A stretch of 64,000 bases of DNA from Ahniella affigens (GCF_003015185.1 NZ_CP027861.1:1-64000), one strand, 5' to 3'; shown: positions 42,597 through 51,913, counted from the first letter of the stretch. Made by a program: numbers and translations. Notes: generated from the letters alone by a model not told the origin.

Positions 42597-42650
42597 ACGG
42601 TAGCGATTCGCCCGGACGAGGCTCCCGTGAAAAGAAGGGCTTTTTGAGCG
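42597..42650 (-). promoter_or_regulatory. Promoter module F for pilS, the minor pilins and pilT
   Basis: Minus strand: half site TTTTCACG (42626-42633), 9-bp spacer, weak distal half (42643-42650), GGGAG, 19 nt, -10 TACCGT (42597-42602). It lies in the 106-bp gap between pilR and pilS. The predicted start is near 42590. Confidence 0.72.
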
Positions 42651-42656
42651 CTTTTC

Positions 42657-43802
42657 TTACTGCACGCCGTTCTGGAGCTCCTGAACGTAGTCCTGTGCAG
42701 AAATGGTGACTGCATACACAGCGCCGTTGACGTACAAGAAGAGCAAGACGAGTGCGACCATCGTCGTGAAGCGAAGGATCGTCGAAAGCGTGGATATGCG
42801 GGCGCGAAGCTCCTTGACGCAGGCAGTCCCGAGTAGCTCAAGCGCTTTCGTCTCCGCATCCGCTTTCGCATAGTCGCGCAGGTCTCGCATCAGCTCTTTG
42901 CCGAGCAGACCGGTGTCCATTGCCTGCACCACCGTCGCTCCCTGTGATGAGAGGCGGAAGATCATCACGTCAAGGTGCTCGCGAAGCCAAGGCGTTGCCT
43001 CGTTGACGATGGCTTCGAGTGCGTGTCGCAGGCCCCGGCCAGATCTCTTGAGTCCCGAGATCGCAATCATCGTGGTTGCGGATTGGTATGCACGGTAGAA
43101 GCTCCAGGGAACCAGGGCATGGTCGAGCTTCCTGCGCAGAGGGCCTGTCCAGGTAGGGAGCGCTCCTACAATCTTCCATGCAATGACGATGCTGACGAGC
43201 AGAACCCAGTGCCCTGCGACCGGCACGTATTTGCTAAGCCAAAGCATTGGCAACGAAAACCCAGGCCACCGATCTTCAGGGACCAAGGTAATCAAGACAT
43301 CAACAATCAGCGTCGGCAGCGCATAAATCACGCCCATCAGCATGAGCAGTGAAATGAGCGGCCCGGCTAATGAGCCCTTGATTTCGCCGACGATCTCGCT
43401 CACCTGGCGGGCTGCGTCGCGTGCATTGGCAAGACCCTCGGCGACCTTTCCGGCCTCGTCCGCGGCGTAGAGCATCGTGAATTCAGACGGCGGCAGGTAT
43501 TGCTTCAGCGCGAGGGTCGTCATGGTCGGCGTCGCGCGAAGGCCGTCCAGGATTTGGTCAAGCACTGTATGGAAGTGGTCTCCGTCCTCGGCGGCTCGGT
43601 TGCGCATCTCCGTCAGGGCCTCGCGCAAGCTGACGCGCCTACCCTGCCCGCAAAAGTCGTGTAGCTTGTCGTAAAACAGCACCCGTCGGCGGGCCGAGAA
43701 GAATTTTCGCTTCAGGCGCCACAAGCGGAAGGCCTCGGCTTGAGCGGGAATGTCCATCCACTGCTGAATTGTGTCTTTCCAGTCGTCTAAGATGGCATTC
43801 AT
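42657..43802 (-). CDS. pilR: PilR, inner-membrane platform protein (PilC/GspF family)
   Basis: Polytopic inner-membrane protein on which the pilus assembles. The ATG at 43802 overlaps the pilQ stop by one base (TGATG). Two copies of the GspF domain are visible: RRVSLREALTEMRNRA to YAADEAGKVAEGLAN, and GLKRSGRGLRHALEAIVNEATPWLREHL. Membrane helices include LISLLMLMGVIYALPTLIV, WVLLVSIVIAWKIVGAL and LRFTTMVALVLLFLYVNGAVYAV. Last gene of the module-G operon. Confidence 0.92.
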   Translation of the reverse strand: MNAILDDWKDTIQQWMDIPAQAEAFRLWRLKRKFFSARRRVLFYDKLHDFCGQGRRVSLREALTEMRNRAAEDGDHFHTVLDQILDGLRATPTMTTLALKQYLPPSEFTMLYAADEAGKVAEGLANARDAARQVSEIVGEIKGSLAGPLISLLMLMGVIYALPTLIVDVLITLVPEDRWPGFSLPMLWLSKYVPVAGHWVLLVSIVIAWKIVGALPTWTGPLRRKLDHALVPWSFYRAYQSATTMIAISGLKRSGRGLRHALEAIVNEATPWLREHLDVMIFRLSSQGATVVQAMDTGLLGKELMRDLRDYAKADAETKALELLGTACVKELRARISTLSTILRFTTMVALVLLFLYVNGAVYAVTISAQDYVQELQNGVQ

Positions 43803-45421
43803 CAGCTGGCCACCGTCAGGATCGGGCGATCGTGATCTTTGGGAAGGTACAGCTGGCCAAACCGGTGTTCGACGTCGAACGGGCAAGCGTGTCCAGTTTC
43901 AATTAGCGCGAAGGCAGAGGAGTAGGCGTTGCCAGGGCCCAATCCGGCCTTCTTGGAGAGATCGCCTGATGTCCAATACTCGCGCGCCCCTTTCAGGTCG
44001 TTAGCCTGCAGCAGGTCACACAGGTGCTGGTCGGGCACAAGGATTTCAGCAACGAGTCGCAACCCGGTGCTGCCACCGGTGCAGTGCTCGCAGCCTTTGT
44101 GATTCTTGAAGCGCACGCGATCAATGTTGTTGCGCTTTGCGATGACGGCGCGAACGCGGTTTAGCTGGCGCGTGAACAGCGGGTCGCGCGCCTTTTCCGA
44201 CCAGCTCAATGCGCAATCTTCGCAGAGCGTTGGGATGAGTCGCTGGTTGCATATCGCACGCAGGAAGCCCGGTTCACCGATCTTTTCGATCTCGATTCCG
44301 AGCTTGGTGATTCGCGTCAGTGTCGCCCACGCGTCGGTGGCGTGCACCGACGACATGATCAAGTGCCCGGTCTCCGCTGCTTTGCGACAAATCCCTGCCG
44401 TAGAGTTGGTCCGGATCTCACCCAAGATGATGGTGTTGACGTCCTGGCGCAGGGCGGATAAGACTGCTTCGTCAAATCCCCTTCCGTCTGCCTTGTCGAC
44501 CACCGGATGCTGACAAGCTCCTGGGATATCGAGCTCGACGGGGTCCTCGACCGTTGCGATGACTTTTCGCTGGCCATACACAGCAACTTGGAATGCCCCG
44601 ATAGCCCCCAAGGTCACTGTCTTCCCAGAGTTGACGGGGCCGCTTATCAGAACCAGGCCATCAGAGGCCATGGCCGCTGCTTCCAGCGCGGTGCACTGAT
44701 CATCCGTGTATCCGCACTCCGGGAGGGTCCTGTTCTGGCCCGCTCGCTGGGTAGCTTGCACGCGCATCACAATTTTGAAGGCCCCTGCCTTCATCGGCGA
44801 GCCCTGATAGCGGAGCTGCGTCCTTACTGTCCGCCTGGAGTCGCCCACACTGACTAAGAAGTCCTGCTCGATTCGACACTGCTGGTAATTGCCAGGCCGG
44901 AACTCATCGCTTGCGGACGTCTGGTCCTTCATATTCCAGAGCGTTATGCCAAGTTGCTCACCCTGGCTGCGGGTCAGTTGGTCGGCCATTGGAATGATGT
45001 CCCCATGGACCCGAAAGGAAACATCGGTATGGGTACCCTCGGTGCGAATATGGATGTCGCTGGCTCCCAACTCGATCGCTTTTCGCACAATGCTCTCGAC
45101 CAGTACCTGCGGCTTGCCTTTTTCAGCTTCGGTGAGCAGCGGCGTCCGGGACGATCTGTGCGCAGTGTCATAGAGACATCGAATCACTTCTTCGGTCGCT
45201 TCGACTCGCCTGTCGACCTTTACACCTGCCTGAAGGGCATCGCGTTCGAACGCCATGCGCGCTTTTGGCTCCCGCGGGCGGGTAACCAGGAGCACTTCGT
45301 GCTCCCGCGTCTCGATGATTGCGCCATGCTGGCGCTGGGCATCGTTTGTGGTTACTGGGCCACCTGGCGCCGTCAAGACGCGCAGGACGGTTGAAATCTC
45401 GTGGATGGTGAAGTCACGCAT
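43802..45421 (-). CDS. pilQ: PilQ, pilus assembly ATPase (PilB/GspE family)
   Basis: Extension ATPase of the thin pilus. Walker A GPVNSGKTVTLGAI, Asp box TVEDPVELDIPGA, Walker B NTIILGEIRTNS and His box GHLIMSSVHATDAWATL are in order. A tetracysteine zinc motif (CEDCALSW, CEHCTGGSTG) lies in the C-terminal part, as in GspE-type enzymes. The N-terminal region of about 150 residues is divergent. The name follows IncI1 usage. Confidence 0.93.
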   Translation of the reverse strand: MRDFTIHEISTVLRVLTAPGGPVTTNDAQRQHGAIIETREHEVLLVTRPREPKARMAFERDALQAGVKVDRRVEATEEVIRCLYDTAHRSSRTPLLTEAEKGKPQVLVESIVRKAIELGASDIHIRTEGTHTDVSFRVHGDIIPMADQLTRSQGEQLGITLWNMKDQTSASDEFRPGNYQQCRIEQDFLVSVGDSRRTVRTQLRYQGSPMKAGAFKIVMRVQATQRAGQNRTLPECGYTDDQCTALEAAAMASDGLVLISGPVNSGKTVTLGAIGAFQVAVYGQRKVIATVEDPVELDIPGACQHPVVDKADGRGFDEAVLSALRQDVNTIILGEIRTNSTAGICRKAAETGHLIMSSVHATDAWATLTRITKLGIEIEKIGEPGFLRAICNQRLIPTLCEDCALSWSEKARDPLFTRQLNRVRAVIAKRNNIDRVRFKNHKGCEHCTGGSTGLRLVAEILVPDQHLCDLLQANDLKGAREYWTSGDLSKKAGLGPGNAYSSAFALIETGHACPFDVEHRFGQLYLPKDHDRPILTVAS

Positions 45422-45433
45422 AACTGCTCCGGA

Positions 45434-45928
45434 CTACATCTTGGCTGCGGTCGATGCGCCAGGCAGCACGGGTGTATAGGTCTTGCACTGCCGACTGGAC
45501 TTCTTGCATAGGACGACGCGATCGCGGTGGATTTCTGCTACGCGTAGCTCCGGGGTCACGTATTCATTGACCTGCAACTCCATTGCAGCTCCGTTCGCCT
45601 GGAACTCTGCGTAAGGACCCTTGGCGGTGATGAAAGTGCCCACGAGAATCGGCGCATTGCCGTCTCTTGCGGCTTCGAGGCCCTTTCGAGCCTCCTCGAT
45701 CTGGACTTCCCCCTGAATGCGCTGGAGTTCTGCTGCGACCTGTTGGTTCAGCTGGTTCAGCTGAATTTGCTGCTGCAGTTGGGGGCTTGGGGGGCGCGCC
45801 GCGCTGCTACCTTGATTGATCGGACCTGCAGAACCGGTCTTCTCAACTTGAGGCTGCGGCTCTGCATGCGCAACGCCGCAAAGGGTTGCAACTAGAAGAA
45901 CGAATGCACTATTACGGACGGCAAACAT
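45434..45928 (-). CDS. pilP: PilP, thin-pilus assembly protein
   Basis: A 164-residue protein with signal peptide MFAVRNSAFVLLVATLCGVAHA, a Gln-rich coiled region (LQQQIQLNQLNQQVAAELQRIQGEVQIEEARKGLEA) and a C-terminal HR-type beta domain that likely contacts the secretin PilN. It overlaps pilO by 17 bp and precedes pilQ by 12 bp. The order L-N-O-P-Q-R matches IncI pil operons. Confidence 0.88.
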   Translation of the reverse strand: MFAVRNSAFVLLVATLCGVAHAEPQPQVEKTGSAGPINQGSSAARPPSPQLQQQIQLNQLNQQVAAELQRIQGEVQIEEARKGLEAARDGNAPILVGTFITAKGPYAEFQANGAAMELQVNEYVTPELRVAEIHRDRVVLCKKSSRQCKTYTPVLPGASTAAKM

Positions 45929-47399
45929 AGGTAAGCTCCAGGTTCCAGGTCCACGCCGATTGGCTCGGTGTGATGCTCAGTCTCTTCAACGAAAAATGTG
46001 GCTCAGTCCAATTGGCCCCGGTGAGTGTCAGCGGCCCCTCGCCGCCTAGCGCCACGGTGCCAGTCAGGTACGCGCGCTCCGGACTGACGTCTGCGAATTT
46101 CGGCCCAGCCGTCTCAGCGACAGTTGGGTCGACGGGTACCTGGTATTGAACTGAACGCTGGACCGCATCCGTTGCCGAAGCAGTCAGCCTGAGGTCTGCG
46201 GTCCGAAGATCCTGCAACCGCTGTCCTAGATCCCTGATCCATAATTTTGACTGCGGGAGTAGGTCCTTTGTCAAGGACTGCCGAATAGGAGGGGGGCTGA
46301 TCGCGAAGGTCGCCACGGCTCTCTGATACTCGGCGAAGTACGCCACAGAAGCCTCCTGCTCCAGTGCGGCGATGGTCGCGTTGGACCCCCCCAGTTTCTC
46401 TTGGGTGAGTGGCAAGCGATATGTTGCCGTTGCGCTATTTCCCGACGGCGAGCATGAGAACTCTGAGAGTTCCCAGCCCAATTGATACTCTCTTACCCTT
46501 GCGAACAGATTGGCGCATCCCATGATTACGTCTTGTGGGACTGGGGTTGCCGTATCTTCCTGGAGCGCGGCTTGAATCGCCGCTTCTTGGGCCGTAGCGT
46601 CAGCTTCGGTTAACGCGGCACGGGAGACATCCAGGCCAGCTTCAGCCAACTGCCGGCGTTGCAACTCAGCAAGCGCCTCTTGCTCGGCTCGTAGTGTCAT
46701 GTACCAGTCGAAAGCGAAATAGGCGATGCCCGACACGACCGCGAGCGCAAGTAGTGCGTTCCCCAAAGGGAGCGGGAGCAGTCGCTTGAACCTCGCTTCC
46801 GCCGGTGGGGGGGCGGACAGGATGTCGACCAGCTTCCCAGGTGCCGCTTGCCCGCTCTGGATCGCCCGTTCCAGTAGCGGGGTGGTAATTCGGTTCCGGA
46901 GATTGAGCACAACCGAGTAGGGTATTTCTTCGGCTGCCCAGTGCTCCAAGACGTCATTGACCAGGGACTGCACCACTTTGTCATCGGCAATTAATTCGTC
47001 GTTTCGCTGAACGACAGCAATGCGACCCTGATCGGTGGCCACGAACCAGGTCCCCCCGGATTCGAGTTGCTCAACGTAGAGGACACGTCTGGATGGGTTC
47101 GATCGTGCGACCCACACAAGGGCCGAGACGGCATCCTTTGGAGCGTCCTTGTGCGTGCCCAACATCCAACTCGCGGGCTGGTTGGAATCTTGGCAGAGGC
47201 AGCCGCGCGCGAACCCGCGCTTTCTGACAGTTTCCTTCAAAGCTCGAATCGGTACCGCAAGCGTACCTGGTTCAGCCTTACTCGAGCCCTGCCCTTGCCG
47301 CTTGGCTTTAGGATCATTGATGTTGCTGAGATTCAGCCACGTCAAATCACCGACTGCCGCGAAGGCCTTCCCTTGCAGAGTGATGGAGAGGGTGATCAC
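45912..47399 (-). CDS. pilO: PilO, thin-pilus inner-membrane protein
   Basis: About 495 residues. A cytoplasmic N-terminal domain of roughly 200 residues (ALVWVARSNPSRRVLYVEQLESGGTWFVATDQGRIAVV) precedes one membrane helix (LGNALLALAVVSGIAYFAFDWYM) and a coiled periplasmic part. I prefer the GTG at 47399 because GAGG precedes it; a TTG at 47420 is in frame. It overlaps the pilN stop in either case or nearly so. The C-terminus ends in YVCRP. Confidence 0.88.
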   Translation of the reverse strand: MITLSITLQGKAFAAVGDLTWLNLSNINDPKAKRQGQGSSKAEPGTLAVPIRALKETVRKRGFARGCLCQDSNQPASWMLGTHKDAPKDAVSALVWVARSNPSRRVLYVEQLESGGTWFVATDQGRIAVVQRNDELIADDKVVQSLVNDVLEHWAAEEIPYSVVLNLRNRITTPLLERAIQSGQAAPGKLVDILSAPPPAEARFKRLLPLPLGNALLALAVVSGIAYFAFDWYMTLRAEQEALAELQRRQLAEAGLDVSRAALTEADATAQEAAIQAALQEDTATPVPQDVIMGCANLFARVREYQLGWELSEFSCSPSGNSATATYRLPLTQEKLGGSNATIAALEQEASVAYFAEYQRAVATFAISPPPIRQSLTKDLLPQSKLWIRDLGQRLQDLRTADLRLTASATDAVQRSVQYQVPVDPTVAETAGPKFADVSPERAYLTGTVALGGEGPLTLTGANWTEPHFSLKRLSITPSQSAWTWNLELTYVCRP

Positions 47400-47409
47400 G
47401 TCGAATGCC

Positions 47410-48972
47410 TCACAGCACAACCGGCGTGATCAGCACCACCAGCGTGGATCGCTTCTGGCTCGCGTTCGTCCCACCTCCCAAGGCCTGGAAAGTGGCTGAG
47501 CCTATACCGCGGCGATTGCCGCCGGCCCGAGTCTGCTCGAAGCCCGACAGTACCATTGTGGCCCCAGACTTCAGAAGCACCTGGGGTGCAATCTGGCGTC
47601 TATCGATCTCTGGTTGCTCCGCAGTCAGCCCGAGACCAGGCGATATTTGGCGCAAGTTGCGCAGGTTCGAGATGTTGAGCTCCAGCTGGACGATGACATC
47701 GTTGTTGGCGCGAACCATTGGGGTAAGGCGCATCGCAAACCCTGTTGTGACGGTAGCTCCCTGGAACGAGGTTGTTGCTCCGGCGTTCGGGACCTGCAGG
47801 GAGGTCACGCTCGGGAGGTAGGCGGTGTCTTCAGTTACTTGGATCGGCGCTGGGCGGCCGTTCATTGTGATGACGTTGGCGCTCTGCTCAATGCTCACAT
47901 CCCCCTGCGCGCTGAGCGCTTCGAGAAGCACTTCTGATCCGTCGAATCGACTATTGGGATTCAGAAGACCAATCGTCGTGGTGTTTGCAGAGTTGATCGC
48001 GTCTGACACCAGGTTGGTTTCGATCTGGAACCGGCTGCTCAGATCCTTGTAGATCACCCCCCAGTTAATGCCGTAGCTCTCACTGGCGTCCAACTCGACT
48101 GACAGTACCTTGACGTTGAACTGTACTTGCTTGCTGGCGATCGCGTTGGCTTGGTCCATGTAGGCCTGGACCCGCTGGTGAACAATGGGACTGTCGGTGA
48201 CGGTCACGGTGTTCAGGAAGCGATTTGCGATTACCTCTCCCTTTTCACCATTCGCACTCGACTGGGCGACGATCGCTTCGACATCTTTTACGAGCGATTC
48301 GAATGGGTCGATGCTTGCTGTCAAAGTCGTTGTTTGCCCCGAGCTCGTAGTGAGCCCTGTTGAGGCGCCACTTCCCCCTGAGGATGCGCCGCTGGATCCA
48401 CCCGACGTACCGCCAGACGCATTCGTGTTGGTGATGGTGTTTTCAATGTTGGTTTTGAATGCCAAGGCATCGAACTGATAGCTTTTTGTTTCCCGGCGGA
48501 ACAGCTGGACCCGCCCATTGGACCAACGCCAGAAGATGCCGGTGCGCGCTGTTATGGCGTCGAGGTAGCTCGCGACGGTGCCCCGATGCGAGAGGACAAT
48601 CCCCTCCCCTGCCTTTTGCGAACTCCTTACGTCGTCTGACATTTCGACTGTGATGCCGTAGTGCCTATTCAGCCATGCGGCGATTTCTGCGACGGTTGCA
48701 GGTGCTACGGTCTGGCGTTCAATGGGTGCAGCGAGGACATTTGGGAGGGATGGCGCCCGATCCGCAGCTTGGCGCGTCCCGACCCAAACGTTATCGACGA
48801 CTTCGTACCAAGGCTCGTTGGTCTGAGCGCGTTGCATGTCTGCCTTGGCGCGGGTTGCGTCAGCCGCGATCCGCGATTGCGTCTCGAAAGCTTCCCGCTG
48901 TCCCCGCGTCACGGCGCACCCGGACAGAGCCAATAGGAGCACAGTGGCAGTTACTGATCGTAGGTTATTCAC
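47410..48972 (-). CDS. pilN: PilN, outer-membrane secretin lipoprotein
   Basis: Forms the outer-membrane pore for the thin pilus. The GTG at 48972 gives MNNLRSVTATVLLLALSGC, a lipobox. N-domain, Ser/Gly linker (SGGTSGGSSGASSGGSG) and the C-terminal secretin domain (VRANNDVIVQLELNISNLRNL, IAPQVLLKSGATMVLSGFEQT, RSTLVVLITPVVL) are in the usual order. The frame from 49095 is upstream read-through overlapping pilL. It overlaps pilL by 8 bp. Confidence 0.92.
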   Translation of the reverse strand: MNNLRSVTATVLLLALSGCAVTRGQREAFETQSRIAADATRAKADMQRAQTNEPWYEVVDNVWVGTRQAADRAPSLPNVLAAPIERQTVAPATVAEIAAWLNRHYGITVEMSDDVRSSQKAGEGIVLSHRGTVASYLDAITARTGIFWRWSNGRVQLFRRETKSYQFDALAFKTNIENTITNTNASGGTSGGSSGASSGGSGASTGLTTSSGQTTTLTASIDPFESLVKDVEAIVAQSSANGEKGEVIANRFLNTVTVTDSPIVHQRVQAYMDQANAIASKQVQFNVKVLSVELDASESYGINWGVIYKDLSSRFQIETNLVSDAINSANTTTIGLLNPNSRFDGSEVLLEALSAQGDVSIEQSANVITMNGRPAPIQVTEDTAYLPSVTSLQVPNAGATTSFQGATVTTGFAMRLTPMVRANNDVIVQLELNISNLRNLRQISPGLGLTAEQPEIDRRQIAPQVLLKSGATMVLSGFEQTRAGGNRRGIGSATFQALGGGTNASQKRSTLVVLITPVVL

Positions 48973-49438
48973 AGCGGTCTCCCAGGTTGACGATTCGGAG
49001 TGTCTTGTTCGTGTATTCACAGGCCTTGGGAGCGACTGGTCTCCGAGACAGCGCTTTGAAGGTGCCTCGAATTGCCTCTTGCATCGTGCTGCCAACGGGG
49101 AAGTTCACATCGACATCCAGGACGACATCGGTTTCCGGCTTGGCTGCCCAGATAAGCTGCCAGCCGGCGTCTTCGGCCCAGCGATTCAGCGTCTGGTGGA
49201 GCGTGTCGCCCGCTCGTGCCGACCACTCTCCCGCTGAACCAGCAGTCAGGCTATCGACAAGCGCTGGAGGCAAGGGGGCGAGTTGGGGGGCGTCATTGCT
49301 TGCGGAGCGACTCTGATCGTCGCCGCTCGTGACAGCTTTGGTCTGCGGCGCCTCAGTGGCAAAGATCGCAAGGTCGATGTCGCCTACCGGTGTGTCGGGG
49401 GATGTCGCGAGCGCGAGCGTCAATAGAATTGCGTGCAT
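48965..49438 (-). CDS. pilL: PilL, TcpQ-domain periplasmic pilus protein
   Basis: A 157-residue protein with a short signal peptide (MHAILLTLALATSPDTP) and a C-terminal TcpQ-type domain (SARAGDTLHQTLNRWAEDAGWQLIWAAKPETDVVLDVDVNFPVGSTMQEAIRGTFKAL). That domain helps place the secretin in toxin-coregulated and thin pili. It is much shorter than PilL of R64 (over 300 residues) and keeps mainly the TcpQ part. It lies 4 bp after the S49 protease gene. Confidence 0.85.
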   Translation of the reverse strand: MHAILLTLALATSPDTPVGDIDLAIFATEAPQTKAVTSGDDQSRSASNDAPQLAPLPPALVDSLTAGSAGEWSARAGDTLHQTLNRWAEDAGWQLIWAAKPETDVVLDVDVNFPVGSTMQEAIRGTFKALSRRPVAPKACEYTNKTLRIVNLGDRCE

Positions 49439-49442
49439 GGTG

Positions 49443-50258
49443 TCACTCGATAGGTGAGGTAGAAATTTCCGCTGCTATGCCCCGGGTAATCGCGCCGGCA
49501 GCGAGCGTGAGGATCTGTTGCGGCCCCTGTGGCCTCGTTGGTGTTACATTTTGCCACGTTCCGGGCAACTCGCGCTGAAGGGCGTCGATCGTTCCGACTC
49601 TGTCGCCAATCCCTTGTTCGCGCGCTGCGCCCGCGGTGATCAGTGCCCCTTGTTCAGTTTCGGGGGCCAGGTTCAGTTTTGGCCTTTGACCGGCGATGTC
49701 GCTTCGAAACTGGGCTGACGCTGCTGAGACCAGTCGCTCGATGCTCGCTCTCTCGGCTTCGCTGAGGGTGCGCAGCGGAGATCCTGCCAGTTTCAGCGGC
49801 CCAGAGGCAATTGACTGGTCTGCCACGCCTACAGTTTGTGCGAAAGACGCCCAGGACGTCATTGGCTTCACGATGCCCATTCCTCCGACCAAGGCATACG
49901 GGTCGAGGATGACCTCATTTCCTGCCGTTAGGGGTAGGAGTGCTGCCGACGCGGCCACACCCTCTGCGACGGTGTAGACAGTTCGATGGCAGGCCCTAAG
50001 CGCCGAGGCGATGCGGGCAGCTTCTCCGGGACTGCCGCCCGGGGACGTTATGCGGACGACCATGGCTCCTTCATGCATGCAGTGGTCACGGATGACCGGG
50101 ACCCATTGGTCTGCCAACACATCGGTTCCGATCGCGCCGTCGAGGTCCATTTCAACGACCTCCGGCTGGGTATCGCCGAGGTTGCGCCAGAAGCCCCACG
50201 CAATGACAGCGGCCAGCGCGCTGATGGCCACCGTAGACCATGTTTGGCTACTGGTCAT
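49443..50258 (-). CDS. S49-family (SppA-like) serine protease
   Basis: Membrane-anchored peptidase: N-terminal anchor (VAISALAAVIAWGFW), then ITSPGGSPGEAARI (oxyanion region), AEGVAASAALLPLTAGNEVILDPYALVGGMGIV with the nucleophile Ser, and SGPLKLAGSPLRTLSEAERA with the likely catalytic Lys, as in SppA. At 271 residues it is the short single-domain form. GGGAGG precedes the ATG at 50258, which overlaps the previous small gene by 4 bp. It may process pilus or signal-peptide fragments; this is inference from its operon. Confidence 0.87.
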   Translation of the reverse strand: MTSSQTWSTVAISALAAVIAWGFWRNLGDTQPEVVEMDLDGAIGTDVLADQWVPVIRDHCMHEGAMVVRITSPGGSPGEAARIASALRACHRTVYTVAEGVAASAALLPLTAGNEVILDPYALVGGMGIVKPMTSWASFAQTVGVADQSIASGPLKLAGSPLRTLSEAERASIERLVSAASAQFRSDIAGQRPKLNLAPETEQGALITAGAAREQGIGDRVGTIDALQRELPGTWQNVTPTRPQGPQQILTLAAGAITRGIAAEISTSPIE

Positions 50259-50437
50259 GCTGGCCTCCCTTGCTTGAAATCACGGATGAAGCGCGCCAAT
50301 GGCCTCCGGTCACCGACTACTGCCACAGCGGTGATCCACTTCTCGCGAATGTGGTGCCATCGCCGATCTGGGGAGGAAACTGGCCCGAGACCATTACCGG
50401 CCCGATTGGATGCTGTCCGTAATGCGTTTTGATTCAT
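50255..50437 (-). CDS. Small coupled protein (60 aa) in the pil operon
   Basis: The ATG at 50437 overlaps the stop of the 326-residue gene, and its own stop overlaps the protease start, both as ATGA. The product, MNQNALRTASNRAGNGLGPVSSPDRRWHHIREKWITAVAVV and onward, is basic with no known family. Double coupling argues for real translation. Confidence 0.6.
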   Translation of the reverse strand: MNQNALRTASNRAGNGLGPVSSPDRRWHHIREKWITAVAVVGDRRPLARFIRDFKQGRPA

Positions 50438-51414
50438 TTTGAACTCCGTGGTGGAGCTTCCGGATTACCACCGAGTCCGCCCATGGCAATTTCGCCCAGT
50501 TTTCGCGGAGCGCATGCCTTGGTCAGCTTTTCAATCTCCTTCGCGCGCGCGATGAGCTGACCGCACATAGCCCACGCTCGCCGAATGACGGTGGCCGCCG
50601 CCTCACACTCCCGGATTAGGTTCGCGTCTTCGCTGTTTGTAGCGATGAGCCTGGTGATATTCGCGTTCTTACGCCGCGTCACCGTGGTGCGACTGGCAGC
50701 CGGGCCGTGGTACCAGGCGAGATCCAGCGAATTACCCCGCCGGTTGCTCCGCAGTCTATAGCCCTTGTTTGAACGATTGTTCTCGACGTACTGCGACAGG
50801 GCGTCACCGTTCCTGAGAAGCTGGTCTTGGAGGGCTGCGACGAACATTAGGACTGTCGTTGCAAACGAGTCTGGGTCCTGCATGTGGTCTTGGGCCAGAA
50901 TGGTTGACCCATTTTTTCCTGTCAGGTGCAGCCAAGGGCTTTCGGCTGGTGCGAGTTGGCCAAGCCGCATCAGTGCGGTTGCTGTGATGCGAAGTCTCGT
51001 TACGAGTTGCCAGTTTTTCCGAATCTCGGTCGCGGCGGACTCTGTGCTTATGATGAGTGCAGCGATTTCAGGCGGTTGGTTGGCCGTCAGGGCACGGATC
51101 GGGCAGCATCTGCGCTTTGCGTCATAGGGCATCGTGTCCCACCACCATGCTCTACCGGTTGCTGTTCGCCTTATGCGCCGGCGCCGACTCCATTGGAGCA
51201 CAAGGCTTGGGCCGGTCTTGATTGCGAGCACCATGTGCTGCCATCTGGTCTCTTCTGCCGTCCGACGACTCTCGTATTGTTCCTGCAGCGTTCGCGCTGT
51301 GCGCACCAGTGCGTCGAGCTCTTTCGAGACAAGCGCTGCCACGTGGCCGGCGCACCGGGTGATGGCCGTTGCTAGGTCCGATGGTGTATTCAGTTCGGCA
51401 CGCGTTTTGCCCAT
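50434..51414 (-). CDS. Uncharacterised protein near the head of the pil operon
   Basis: A 326-residue, Arg/Ala-rich, largely helical protein: MGKTRAELNTPSDLATAITRCAGHVAALVSKELDALVRTARTLQEQYESRR. It contains a CCPIRALTANQPPEIAALIISTESAA segment in the middle and a basic region RSNKGYRLRSNRRGNSLDLAWYHGPAASRTTVTRRKN. No signal peptide. It could be a nucleic-acid-binding auxiliary protein, but no family is recognised. It lies 3 bp after the first gene and is coupled to the next. Confidence 0.65.
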   Translation of the reverse strand: MGKTRAELNTPSDLATAITRCAGHVAALVSKELDALVRTARTLQEQYESRRTAEETRWQHMVLAIKTGPSLVLQWSRRRRIRRTATGRAWWWDTMPYDAKRRCCPIRALTANQPPEIAALIISTESAATEIRKNWQLVTRLRITATALMRLGQLAPAESPWLHLTGKNGSTILAQDHMQDPDSFATTVLMFVAALQDQLLRNGDALSQYVENNRSNKGYRLRSNRRGNSLDLAWYHGPAASRTTVTRRKNANITRLIATNSEDANLIRECEAAATVIRRAWAMCGQLIARAKEIEKLTKACAPRKLGEIAMGGLGGNPEAPPRSSK

Positions 51415-51417
51415 TAT

Positions 51418-51852
51418 TCAGCCTATGGGCAATTTGGTTGCACGGCGAGCGCATGCTACGCGCGTTGGGATAACGTGCGCTTCGCAGAGATGCGATACCG
51501 CAAGTGAGGAATATAGAGCATTTGCGCGGGCTGCAGACGAGGTTCGGTATCTCGCGTGGGTCAGCAGGGGCTTGTGAAATCGCCACGAAGTTTGCTGCGC
51601 TGCCGCTCGTCGCATAGAGCAATGTGGCACAGGTTTGCAGCTCAATCGAATCAAGCAGTTGTCGCTGCTGATTTGGCACAGTTTGATTTCCGCGAAGGCG
51701 CTTTCAGGCGCGGCGATGGCATCCATTCGTGGGCGCGCTGCGACGGTTTGCGAGAGCTTGGTGGTGCGGCCGACCCGAACGCTGCGCATCCTCGGTCTGA
51801 CGACGAGTGGATTCTCTTTGCGTGGCGAGAGATTGGCGGTGAGTTGAATCAT
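51418..51852 (-). CDS. Uncharacterised first gene of the pil operon, possibly leaderless
   Basis: A 144-residue product from the ATG at 51852: MIQLTANLSPRKENPLVVRPRMRSVRVGRTTKLSQTVAARPRMDAIAAPES. It is basic with several Cys (LCQISSDNCLIRLSCKP). The -10 box of module G ends at 51860, so the predicted transcript starts within a base or two of the ATG, leaving no room for a ribosome-binding site. No family is known; translation may alternatively start downstream. Confidence 0.5.
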   Translation of the reverse strand: MIQLTANLSPRKENPLVVRPRMRSVRVGRTTKLSQTVAARPRMDAIAAPESAFAEIKLCQISSDNCLIRLSCKPVPHCSMRRAAAQQTSWRFHKPLLTHARYRTSSAARANALYSSLAVSHLCEAHVIPTRVACARRATKLPIG

Positions 51853-51859
51853 GCAGGCC

Positions 51860-51913
51860 AATGTATCGGCGCTCCTGATCCCCGCTCCCGCGCAAAGCGT
51901 TGGTTTTGTCGGC
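51860..51913 (-). promoter_or_regulatory. Promoter module G for the pil operon (pilL-N-O-P-Q-R)
   Basis: Minus strand: TTTGCGCG (51889-51896), 9-bp spacer, weak distal half (51906-51913), GGGAG, 19 nt, -10 TACATT (51860-51865). It is the only module upstream of the nine-gene unit that runs to pilR at 42657. Predicted start near 51853. Confidence 0.7.
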
